Source: JAEKLB01 sp050249235
GTDB lineage: Bacteria > Actinomycetota > Acidimicrobiia > Acidimicrobiales > CADCSY01
DNA: 12,293 bases
Assembly: GCA_050249235.1 (NCBI GenBank)
Contig: JBFWQW010000087.1
Coordinates: 1-12,293, forward strand
Reading direction: 5' to 3'
Shown here: positions 1-5,982 of the stretch, in pieces
Layout: each line of letters starts with the position of its first letter
Position numbering within the stretch: position 1 is the first letter of the stretch
Translations under genes and position numbers: made by a program
Notes under the pieces: generated by a model
Told to the model about the DNA's origin: nothing
Database searches by the model: none
The model's input: only the letters and a program-made list of their open reading frames with translations

Positions 1-2105
1 TGGTGGGTGTCGGGGTCGTGTTCGAAGATGGACCACAGGGCCAGGACGTCGACCCAGTTGCGGAGCTCGTCGACGAGTAGCGGGTACCAGGCCGGGTTGT
101 CGTTGCCGCCCCGGCCCAGCCGTACGGCGTTCGACGGGGCGTCGGGCCACGGGGCCCGCCACAGCCCGGTCTCGGGGAGGAGGAGCTTCTTGCCCCGGCG
201 GCGGGTCTCGGTGCCCCACCACTGCAGGTCGGGTCGGGCGTCGGCGTCGAAGACGGCCTTGGGGTCGACCCAGGTGTTGGTGAGGACCCCGCCGACCTTG
301 GGGTGTTGCACCTGGGCGGCGTCGTAGAGGTCGAGCCCGTAGCCCGACGCCCGGGAGTCGAGCTTGTCGAGGAGGGCCCGCATGACGTCGCGGTCCTTCA
401 CCCAGGTGTTGATCAGCGGCAGGTCGACCATGGCGTAGCGGAAGGTGTCGACGCCGTAGGCGCGGCGCTGCTCGGCTCTGATCCGGTCGACGAGGTCGAT
501 CCACAGGTCACCCCAGGCCAGGGCCTGGTCGCGGGTGACGGGCCCGTCGAAGTGCATGCCCCATTCCCAGCCGGGGTTCACCCAGGCGGTGGGGAACCCG
601 CCCTGGTGGAGGTAGCGGACCAGGTTGTGGACCTCGGTGTCGGACACCCGGCGGTTGCGGGGCAGGCCGACGTTGACGAGGAGGTCGTCGACCTTGCCCC
701 GGTACAGGCCGGCCCCGACGGTCACCGACAGCGCGACCGAGATCTCCTCGTCGGGACCGGCGTTGACGGTGACCATGCGGGGCCGGCCGCTGTAGTCGCG
801 GCGGAAGGCGTCCAGGTAGGCGCCGCCGTCCGGGCCGCTGGTCCCCGGCAGGATCGCCATCCGGTCCAGGACCTGCGCGATCGTCCCCCGACCCACCGCC
901 GACGGCGGCGCCGGCGACGGCACCGGCACCGGCGCCGGCGTCCGCACCGGGACGGATTCGGTCGGGGGCAGCCGCTGCGGCACGGACGGGGGCGCCGGCG
1001 TCGAGCCGCCGGGCGGGCCCCCCGGCTGCGGCGCCCGGCTGGCCCGCCGGCCGGTTCCGAATGCCTCGCGGTAGGCGGCGAGCGACCGGGGGCTGGCCTG
1101 GAGGGTCGTGCCGTGGCCGTCGTCGGGAAGGCCGGTCCACACCGCGTACAGGTAGCCGTGGGCGTCGACCCAGCGCGCCATGTTGCGCACGTACGTCGGG
1201 TTGTCGCCGCCACCGCCGAGGTCGGTGTCGCGGTCGCTCCAGATCGACCAGTCGTCGATGGCGGTCGGCTTGCCGTGAGCCCTGGCGAAGGCCACCTGCC
1301 ACTCGAGGTTGGGGAGGAGCTGCAGCCACCGGGCGTCCGGGTCGCCGCCGGGGCCGCGGGCCGTGACGTCGAACTGGGTGAGCCCGACGATGTCGACCAC
1401 GTCGTCGCCCGGGTACCAGCGCTCCGGGTCCGGCCAGAGGCCGGCGTGCGGCGACCAGTCGAAGCGGAGGCCGGCATCGATGGCGCGGTAGGCGGGGACG
1501 AGGCGCCGCCACGTGCGCCGGTAGCCCTCGGGGTCGCCCGACCAGGGGGTCGACGGGGTGTTCGGCTGCCAGCCGAGGCGGATGACGACCTGGTCGGCGA
1601 TGCCGGTGCGCTGGATCGTCCGGGCCAGCCGGCGGTGGTGGCCGTCGAGGGCGACGTCGTCCCACCCACCCGCCGAGGCGCTCACCATCATCGGCACCGA
1701 GAGCACCAGGCGCCGGGCGCCGTCGTCACGCAGCCAGTCCACCCACGGCTGCATCGGCCATCCCGAGTCGAACTGGAACCAGGTGCTCTCGGGGTCGATC
1801 GACGCCGCGGCCACCGTCGGCGTCGTACCGGTGGCCTCGCCGAACTGCTCGAGCATCTCGACCGAGCCGATCCGCACGCCGAGCGCGGCGCGATCCCCCT
1901 CCGGCCCGATGGAGGCGAAGGCGACGACGGCCGCGGCGACGAGCACCGAGGCCAGGAGGGCGGAGCCCCACCGCGAGGTGGCGATCCGCTGGGCGAGGCC
2001 GCCAGGCCGGGACCCGGTGGTCCGGGCGGCACGGCCGGCGCCGGGCGCCGGGTCCGGTCGGGTGTCCGTCACGGGCGACCGCTCGCTCGGGTAGGTCCCA
2101 TCCAC
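1..2105 (-). CDS. Membrane-anchored tandem GH26-like glycoside hydrolase (3' end outside window)
   Basis: One uninterrupted frame runs from GTG at 2105 off the left edge (701 codons here), so the C-terminus is missing. Near the N-terminus a hydrophobic stretch (about residues 46-66, SALLASVLVAAAVVAF) suggests an uncleaved signal or membrane anchor, placing the rest outside the cell. Domain 1 (about 70-350) has GH26 landmarks: RLGWQPN, RFDWSPHAG, YPGDDVVDIVG, KPTAIDDWSIW. A Pro/Ala/Ser-rich linker (about 350-406) leads to domain 2, with NPGWEWGMHFDG, GYGLDLYDA and KLLLPETGLW. In GH26 (beta-mannanase family, clan GH-A) the acid/base and nucleophile are both Glu. Domain 2 keeps both (E514, E645), whereas domain 1 has Q180 and D285. 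I therefore infer an active second domain and a non-catalytic, perhaps carbohydrate-binding, first one. Substrate is unknown. The GTG at 2105 is preferred because AAGGAG lies 13 nt upstream. GTG at 2072 (11 residues shorter) has no convincing ribosome site. Confidence 0.65.
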   Translation of the reverse strand, partial: MDGTYPSERSPVTDTRPDPAPGAGRAARTTGSRPGGLAQRIATSRWGSALLASVLVAAAVVAFASIGPEGDRAALGVRIGSVEMLEQFGEATGTTPTVAAASIDPESTWFQFDSGWPMQPWVDWLRDDGARRLVLSVPMMVSASAGGWDDVALDGHHRRLARTIQRTGIADQVVIRLGWQPNTPSTPWSGDPEGYRRTWRRLVPAYRAIDAGLRFDWSPHAGLWPDPERWYPGDDVVDIVGLTQFDVTARGPGGDPDARWLQLLPNLEWQVAFARAHGKPTAIDDWSIWSDRDTDLGGGGDNPTYVRNMARWVDAHGYLYAVWTGLPDDGHGTTLQASPRSLAAYREAFGTGRRASRAPQPGGPPGGSTPAPPSVPQRLPPTESVPVRTPAPVPVPSPAPPSAVGRGTIAQVLDRMAILPGTSGPDGGAYLDAFRRDYSGRPRMVTVNAGPDEEISVALSVTVGAGLYRGKVDDLLVNVGLPRNRRVSDTEVHNLVRYLHQGGFPTAWVNPGWEWGMHFDGPVTRDQALAWGDLWIDLVDRIRAEQRRAYGVDTFRYAMVDLPLINTWVKDRDVMRALLDKLDSRASGYGLDLYDAAQVQHPKVGGVLTNTWVDPKAVFDADARPDLQWWGTETRRRGKKLLLPETGLWRAPWPDAPSNAVRLGRGGNDNPAWYPLLVDELRNWVDVLALWSIFEHDPDTH
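888..1058 (-). repeat. Low-complexity Pro/Ala/Ser linker-coding stretch
   Basis: This stretch encodes the interdomain linker of the GH26-like protein, rich in Pro, Ala and Ser (for example TPAPVPVPSPAPPSA). Its core at 903-948 is a run of imperfect 6-nt units of the type ggcacc/ggcgcc. Such linkers are typical of secreted multidomain hydrolases. The repeat may be length-variable between strains, which is inference. Confidence 0.6.
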
Positions 2106-2115
2106 ATTCGTGACG

Positions 2116-2182
2116 GGTCTCCTTGAGACCTCGCGGGTGCCGGAGCCACCTCACCCGGGAGAACCCGTGCAGACTCTCCCGG
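2116..2182 (-). promoter_or_regulatory. Structured 5' leader of the GH26-like gene, with hidden ribosome binding site
   Basis: Read on the minus strand, the leader holds a perfect 8-bp inverted repeat CCGGGAGA/TCTCCCGG (arms 2175-2182 and 2155-2162, 12-nt loop). Next comes a possible GGGTG/CACCC stem (2152-2156 with 2135-2139). Last is a perfect 6-bp hairpin GGTCTC-AAG-GAGACC (2130-2116). The only good Shine-Dalgarno sequence before the gene, AAGGAG (2124-2119), lies in the loop and 3' arm of that last hairpin and would be masked when it forms. This could be a translational switch or riboswitch-like element. I do not recognise a known riboswitch core in it, and stems form easily in GC-rich DNA. 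Confidence 0.4.
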
Positions 2183-2191
2183 TGCCGTCTC

Positions 2192-2197
2192 ACGGTA
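2192..2197 (-). promoter_or_regulatory. Possible -10 element for the GH26-like gene
   Basis: TACCGT on the minus strand fits the actinobacterial TAnnnT -10 pattern and lies just upstream of the structured leader, giving a 5' UTR of about 80 nt. I see no clear -35. The rest of the gap to the phosphatase gene (2198-2290) shows nothing I can name. Confidence 0.3.
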
Positions 2198-2290
2198 CCG
2201 CCGTCGCCCCGGACCGGGACCGCGCCCGTCCGGGCGCTGATCGGCGCCGACGAACGACCCCGGGTCCGATGGCCCGGAGGGTGGACGTCG

Positions 2291-3076
2291 TCAGACGAGC
2301 GTGGCGTCCCGGAAGCGGTCGATCGACGCGCCGTCGACGCCCCGGTCGCGGAGGAAGCCCTCGACCGAGCCGTGTCCTGCCCGCACGGCGGCGAGGAAGC
2401 CGAGGATGACCTCGGGCCTCGTCACCCGCTGCTCCGGGGGGAACTGGGCCAGGTAGGCCGCGAACGTGGGCTCGTGCTGCTGGATCCAGGGATCGGACCG
2501 CTCCCGGGCCGCGTTCGTCAGCGCGTAGTCCTCGGCGATGACGTCGTCGGGCACCCCGAGGAGGTCGAGGACCATCGCCGCGACCATGCCGGTGCGGTCA
2601 CGGCCGGCGGTGCAGTGGAAGACGACCGGGAGGCTCCGCTCGCCGGTCACGAGGGAGAGCACCCGGGCGATGGGCTGGCCGCTGCCGAGGAGCTGCACGT
2701 ACGACTGGCCCGGCGGCAGCGGCTCGGCCGGCTCCGGGGGAGGGGCGGGCGGGTCGTCGTCCGGCCTGAGCAGCACGACGTCGAGCATCGGCACGTGGTG
2801 CCAGTCGAGCTCGTCGCAGGCGTCGGGGGTGAGTCGTCCGTGGTCGGCGATCTCCGTCTCGGCGCGGAGGTCGACGACCGTGCGCAGCCGGAGGGCCCGG
2901 AAGACCTCCAGGTCGGCCGGCGTGAGGCGGTGCAGGGTGTCGGAGCGGAACAGCGTGCCCCAGCGGACCTCCCGCCCGTCGAGGGCCGGGTAGCCGCCGA
3001 GGTCCCGGAAGTTGAAGCCGGCCTCGAGGGCCACCCACCGCCGCGCCAGGTCGACGTCCACCGGGTCGTCGCTCAT
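2291..3076 (-). CDS. MptpB-like protein-tyrosine/lipid phosphatase (Y_phosphatase3 family)
   Basis: This 261-residue protein has the cysteine phosphatase P-loop HCTAGRDRTG at 154-163 (nucleophile C155, phosphate-binding R161). It also has the family's N-terminal signature NFRDLGGY at 22-29, then LFRSDTL (42-48) and VVDLRAETE (67-75). The closest named relatives by motif are Mycobacterium tuberculosis PtpB and Listeria LipA, which have a Lys or Arg followed by Asp in the P-loop and act on phospho-Tyr/Ser/Thr and phosphoinositides. A proline-rich insert (about 104-123) lies between the N-terminal part and the P-loop domain. There is no signal peptide or membrane segment, so it is probably cytoplasmic unless exported by another route. 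The ATG at 3076 is chosen because a TAGCGT -10-like hexamer lies 7 nt before it. GTG starts at 3085 and 3136 are in frame but less likely. The cellular substrate is unknown. Confidence 0.85.
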   Translation of the reverse strand: MSDDPVDVDLARRWVALEAGFNFRDLGGYPALDGREVRWGTLFRSDTLHRLTPADLEVFRALRLRTVVDLRAETEIADHGRLTPDACDELDWHHVPMLDVVLLRPDDDPPAPPPEPAEPLPPGQSYVQLLGSGQPIARVLSLVTGERSLPVVFHCTAGRDRTGMVAAMVLDLLGVPDDVIAEDYALTNAARERSDPWIQQHEPTFAAYLAQFPPEQRVTRPEVILGFLAAVRAGHGSVEGFLRDRGVDGASIDRFRDATLV

Positions 3077-3083
3077 GGCCGTC

Positions 3084-3089
3084 ACGCTA
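3084..3089 (-). promoter_or_regulatory. -10 hexamer TAGCGT, leaderless-type promoter of the phosphatase gene
   Basis: TAGCGT on the minus strand ends 7 nt before the ATG at 3076, and no Shine-Dalgarno sequence is visible. That geometry puts the transcription start at or next to the start codon, as is common for leaderless actinobacterial genes. The same hexamer recurs before 11615, with close variants at other genes in the window. Confidence 0.55.
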
Positions 3090-3122
3090 CGACGGCGCCG
3101 GTGAACGGGCGCCGACGGCGGC

Positions 3123-3134
3123 GCGAACGTTCGC
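3123..3134. promoter_or_regulatory. Perfect 12-bp palindrome, possible operator upstream of the phosphatase gene
   Basis: GCGAACGTTCGC is a perfect palindrome about 33 bp upstream of the phosphatase -10 element, where a regulator would contact the promoter's -35 side. It resembles the half-sites of the Gram-positive LexA box (CGAAC, 4 nt, GTTCG) but lacks the 4-nt spacer, so I do not call it a LexA site. The rest of the gap from 3090 to 3259 shows nothing else that I can name. Confidence 0.3.
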
Positions 3135-3259
3135 ACCAGGCCCTCTCCCGCTCTGCCGGCTGATCCCGTGGGCCGCCGGGCGCGTCCCGGAGCCCGAGCG
3201 GCGTGGCCCCGCCGGCGTGGTGGCGAGCGGTGGTCGGCGGACCGTCGACACGCGGGGAC

Positions 3260-3994
3260 CTACGGCTCGCCGGTCCGGGCCGAGCCCTCCTCGACGGGCT
3301 CGTACCGGAAGCCCACGCTGCGGATCGTCACGATGCGGGTGGGGCGGGGCGGGTCGGGCTCGATCTTCTCCCGCAGCCGGCCGACGTGGACGTCGAGCGT
3401 CTTGGCCGACCGGTGCAGGTCGGTGCCCCAGACCAGGCGCACCAGTCGCTCCCGGCGCACGACCTGGCCGGCGCTGGCCACCAGGAGCCAGAGGAGCTCG
3501 AGCTCCTTCCTCGGGAGGTGGTGGCTCCTGCCCCCGACCGTCACCAGCCGGGTGCCGGCGTCGATGCGCACGTCGCCACGCTCGAGCACGGCTCGCTGGT
3601 CGGGGCCGGGCACCGGGTCGGCGCCCCGGGTCGAGCGCCGGAGCAGGGCCCGGATCCTGGCCCCGACCTCGTGGGGGCGGAACGGGCGGACGAGGAAGCC
3701 GTCGGCGCCGGCCTCGAGCGCCTCGACGACCTCGGTGCCCGTGCCCGGCGGGCCGGTGACGACGAGCGGGACGTCGAGGGTCGCCCGGAGCCAGGAGCAG
3801 AAGGGGAGGGTGCTGCCCCCGCCGACCGTGGCCGCCAGCAGCACCAGCTCGGCCGGTCGGTCGACGAGGCGGCGCCGGGCGTCGTCGACCGACCTCGCCA
3901 CCTCGACGTCGTGGCCCAGGCCGAGGAGGCACTCGACGAGGGCCCCGAGGGCTTCCTCGTCGTCGCCCACCACCAGCAGGGAACTCCCCGTCAC
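3260..3994 (-). CDS. Atypical OmpR/PhoB-family response regulator with degenerate receiver
   Basis: This 244-residue protein has an N-terminal receiver-like domain (about 4-120) and a C-terminal OmpR/PhoB winged helix (about 137-232). The DNA-binding half is well conserved: LPRKELELLWLL (160-171), VVRRERLVRLVWG (178-190), a recognition region TLDVHVGRLREKIE (199-212) and the wing IRSVGFRYEP (224-233). In the receiver the acidic pair is present (D11, D12), but the phosphoacceptor position after ELVLL is A54, not Asp, and the conserved Lys is R103 (LVRPF). It probably cannot be phosphorylated normally, so its DNA binding may be constitutive or set by another ligand or partner. No histidine kinase lies nearby. 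The start is GTG at 3994, with only a weak ribosome site (ACGGGG). Target genes are unknown; the neighbouring phosphatase and GH26-like genes are on the same strand downstream. Confidence 0.85.
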   Translation of the reverse strand: MTGSSLLVVGDDEEALGALVECLLGLGHDVEVARSVDDARRRLVDRPAELVLLAATVGGGSTLPFCSWLRATLDVPLVVTGPPGTGTEVVEALEAGADGFLVRPFRPHEVGARIRALLRRSTRGADPVPGPDQRAVLERGDVRIDAGTRLVTVGGRSHHLPRKELELLWLLVASAGQVVRRERLVRLVWGTDLHRSAKTLDVHVGRLREKIEPDPPRPTRIVTIRSVGFRYEPVEEGSARTGEP

Positions 3995-4032
3995 GACTGC
4001 CCCGTTCCGCGCCCGGCCGGCTCCGTTCCGGG

Positions 4033-4038
4033 AACCTA
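4033..4038 (-). promoter_or_regulatory. Possible -10 element for the response regulator gene at 3994
   Basis: TAGGTT on the minus strand fits TAnnnT and lies 38 nt before the GTG at 3994, giving a short 5' UTR of about 30 nt. No convincing -35 is visible at 16-18 nt spacing. Confidence 0.25.
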
Positions 4039-4114
4039 CGGAGGCTCGGTGAACGCCGGTGGACGGGGCGGTGGCCGTTCGGCAACATCTCGCCGGACCC
4101 CTGCTCGGGCGGGT

Positions 4115-4151
4115 GGGGTCTGGCGATGGGGTCTGGCGATGGGGTCTGGCG
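4115..4151. repeat. 13-bp tandem repeat, nearly three copies
   Basis: The unit ggggtctggcgat occurs twice perfectly (4115-4127, 4128-4140) and a third time as its first 11 bases (4141-4151). It lies between the 3' end of the amidohydrolase gene and the response regulator gene. It runs into a perfect 12-bp palindrome ggcgggcccgcc (4148-4159), only 3 nt past the amidohydrolase stop on the minus strand, which might contribute to termination. Apart from this repeat and the possible -10 at 4033-4038, I see nothing in 3995-4162. Confidence 0.85.
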
Positions 4152-4162
4152 GGCCCGCCGGC

Positions 4163-5470
4163 CTACCGCGCGGGTGGTGCCGCGTTGGGCGGTGCCGCCC
4201 AGTGGGTCTGCTTGGCGGCGGCGATGGCGGCTTCGTCCGGGGGTGGGCCGTACCGGCGGGCGGTGGTGTCGACGTCGGTGGCCTTGGCCCGGAGCGCGCT
4301 CACCGTCGCCTGCTCCTTCGGCACGCTCGGGAAGGGGTCGAACTCGTAGAACCGGCAGGCGTTCTCCCACGTGATCTTGTGGATGTCGTCGTCCGGCACG
4401 CCGACCGCCTCGAACGACTTCATCAGGACCTCGGGGGCCTGCGGCCAGGTCGAGTCGGAGTGGGGGTAGTCGCACTCCCACGACAGGTTGTCGATGCCGA
4501 TCCGGTGCCGGAGCTCGAGGCCGGTCTCGTCGTCGATGAAGCACACGAGCACCCGGTCCCGGAACACCTGGCTCGGCAGGCGGCCGCCGAAGTCGCTCCC
4601 CGTCCACCGGTGGTGGTGCTGGTAGACGAAGTCGGCCTTCTCCAGCCAGTAGGGGTACCAGCCGATGGCCCCCTCGGCCAGGGCCAGCTTGAGCGTCGGG
4701 AAGCCGGTCATCATCGGCGACCAGAGGAGCTCGGACGCGAAGATCGCCGTCTGGAACGGCATGGCGTGGGGGATGACGTCGAAGGGCGAGCGGGGCATCC
4801 GCTCGAGGGCCCCGCCGAAGTGGAACACGACCGCGGTGTCGCACTCGACCGACGCCGCGAAGGCGGGATCCCACTCGTGGCCGTGGTAGTCCGGCATCCC
4901 GAAGCGGTGCGGGTCGGAGTGCCAGGAGACGGCGTGGCAGCCCAGATCGGCGACCCGGCGGATCTCGCCGGCCATCCACTCGGCGCCGAGCTTGAACCCG
5001 GAGAGGGCGAGGGGGATGAAGCGACCCGGGTAGGCCCCGGCCCACTCGTGGATGTGCCAGTCGTTGTAGGCCCGGATCATGGCGGCGACGAACTCGTCGT
5101 CGGTGTTCTGGGTGAAGAACTGGCCGCCGTTGCCGGGCCACGACGGGAAGTTGAGGCCGGCCAGCACGCCGTTGGCGTCCATGTCCCGCACCCGCTCGTG
5201 CACGTCGTAGGTGCCGGGCCGGACCTGGTCGAAGCTGCGGGGGTCGTAGCCCCACTCCTCCGGCACCCGCCCGGCGACCGCGTTCAGGCCGAACGTGGCG
5301 ATCTCCTGGCCCTCGATCAGCCAGGCGTCGGTGCCGTCGTCGCGCCGGATCACCTTCGGCGCCCGGTCCTTGAACTTGGCCGGCAGGTGCTCGCGGAAGA
5401 AGTCCCCGAGCGACGGTGGCTCGACGACGTGGTCGTCCACGCTCACCAGGATCATGTCGCCGACGTCCAT
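4163..5470 (-). CDS. Amidohydrolase-2 family metal-dependent hydrolase/decarboxylase
   Basis: This 435-residue protein has the layout of the amidohydrolase-2 (ACMSD-like) TIM-barrel family. It starts with SVDDHVVEPP (10-19), where such enzymes carry their first metal ligands. GHEWDP (197-202), VVFHFGG (214-220, H217), WECDYPHSDSTWP (331-343, D334 and H337) and KITWENACRFYEFD (365-378) match family landmarks. The classical HxH of ACMSD is not intact: His14 is followed by Val-Val-Glu, a variant I associate with long actinobacterial members, so Glu17 may replace the second His. Members hydrolyse or decarboxylate aromatic and other carboxylates; the substrate here cannot be told. There is no signal peptide. 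ATG 5470 is chosen because a G-rich ribosome site (AGGGGG, 5481-5476) lies 5 nt before it; GTG 5509 would add 13 residues. It is divergent from the receiver/lysA genes and not obviously linked to them. Confidence 0.8.
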   Translation of the reverse strand: MDVGDMILVSVDDHVVEPPSLGDFFREHLPAKFKDRAPKVIRRDDGTDAWLIEGQEIATFGLNAVAGRVPEEWGYDPRSFDQVRPGTYDVHERVRDMDANGVLAGLNFPSWPGNGGQFFTQNTDDEFVAAMIRAYNDWHIHEWAGAYPGRFIPLALSGFKLGAEWMAGEIRRVADLGCHAVSWHSDPHRFGMPDYHGHEWDPAFAASVECDTAVVFHFGGALERMPRSPFDVIPHAMPFQTAIFASELLWSPMMTGFPTLKLALAEGAIGWYPYWLEKADFVYQHHHRWTGSDFGGRLPSQVFRDRVLVCFIDDETGLELRHRIGIDNLSWECDYPHSDSTWPQAPEVLMKSFEAVGVPDDDIHKITWENACRFYEFDPFPSVPKEQATVSALRAKATDVDTTARRYGPPPDEAAIAAAKQTHWAAPPNAAPPAR

Positions 5471-5533
5471 GAGGCCCCCCTCGGTCTGCGCATCCGGTCT
5501 GCACCGCACCGCTTGCGGCGCCGGTCGGGGGCC

Positions 5534-5539
5534 AGCCTA
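5534..5539 (-). promoter_or_regulatory. Possible -10 element for the amidohydrolase gene
   Basis: TAGGCT on the minus strand fits TAnnnT and lies about 63 nt before the ATG at 5470. The resulting 5' UTR would contain the G-rich ribosome binding site. No -35 is clear. It sits back to back with the plus-strand -10 at 5597, so 5471-5610 is a compact divergent promoter region. Confidence 0.35.
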
Positions 5540-5596
5540 TGCCCGCGCCCCCGTGATGCGTCGGGTGGCGGGCGCGGGCCCGGCGAGGGCCGCCGG

Positions 5597-5602
5597 TACG
5601 CT
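5597..5602 (+). promoter_or_regulatory. -10 hexamer TACGCT, leaderless-type promoter of the receiver-lysA unit
   Basis: TACGCT ends 8 nt before the GTG at 5611, and no Shine-Dalgarno sequence lies between. Transcription would start at or next to the start codon. Because lysA overlaps the receiver gene, this is probably the lysA promoter as well. Confidence 0.5.
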
Positions 5603-5610
5603 CCGACGCC

Positions 5611-5982
5611 GTGTCGGAGACGGTGCTGCTCGTCGACGACGACCCGGTGATCCTGCGGCTCCTCGAGCTCAACTTCGGCCTCGAGGGCTACGACGTGCTG
5701 CTGGCGGCCGACGCCGCGACCGCCCTCGACCTGGCCCGGTCGGCGCGGGTCGACGTGGTCGTCAGCGACGTGATGATGCCGGAGATGAGCGGCCTGGAGC
5801 TGACGGTCGCGCTGCGCCGCGGCGAGCGCACCAGCGCCATCCCGATCCTGCTGGTGTCGGCCCGGGCCCAGGTGGACGACATCCGGGCCGGGACCGACGC
5901 CGGTGCCGACGACTACGTCACCAAGCCGTTCGAGCCCCTCGACCTCGTCGAGCGGGTGGGCGCCCTCCTGGCCCGTCGATGA
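5611..5982 (+). CDS. Single-domain (CheY-like) response regulator receiver
   Basis: This 123-residue protein is a complete receiver domain with no output domain. It has all the catalytic residues: the acidic pocket VDDDP (8-12), phosphoacceptor D53 in VVSDVMMPEMSG (50-61), S83 in the Thr/Ser switch position (LLVSAR), and K105 in DYVTKPF (101-107). It should accept phosphate from a sensor kinase and signal through protein contacts, as CheY or diffusible stand-alone receivers do. No kinase, chemotaxis or output gene is in the window. Its stop overlaps the lysA start by 4 nt (ATGA), so the two are co-transcribed and probably translationally coupled. Start GTG 5611 is supported by the -10-like hexamer 8 nt upstream. 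Family assignment is secure, but partner and role are not. Confidence 0.92.
   Translation: MSETVLLVDDDPVILRLLELNFGLEGYDVLLAADAATALDLARSARVDVVVSDVMMPEMSGLELTVALRRGERTSAIPILLVSARAQVDDIRAGTDAGADDYVTKPFEPLDLVERVGALLARR

Noticed and set aside
303..2126. Open frame of about 607 codons on the plus strand opposite the GH26-like gene
   Set aside because: The opposite strand encodes a coherent two-domain protein with GH26 landmarks. This frame contains arginine/histidine runs opposite the linker and no recognisable domain.
2116..2182. Known riboswitch (glycine, TPP, cobalamin or c-di-GMP class)
   Set aside because: I compared remembered core sequences and found only a short GGGAGAGTC resemblance to the glycine class, without its conserved core. 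It is kept only as an unassigned structured leader.
3123..3134. LexA (SOS) box
   Set aside because: The half-sites CGAAC and GTTCG are present but directly adjacent; the known Gram-positive box needs a 4-nt spacer.
3203..5650. Open frame of about 815 codons on the plus strand opposite the response regulator and amidohydrolase
   Set aside because: It spans two well-supported minus-strand genes and the gap between them, and its composition (Gly, Val, Arg, Pro, Asp runs) is that of an antisense shadow.
3087..5672. Open frame of about 861 codons on the minus strand in another frame through the amidohydrolase and regulator
   Set aside because: It is out of frame with both real genes and is Arg/Pro/Gly-rich throughout. 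The in-frame products carry all the family motifs.
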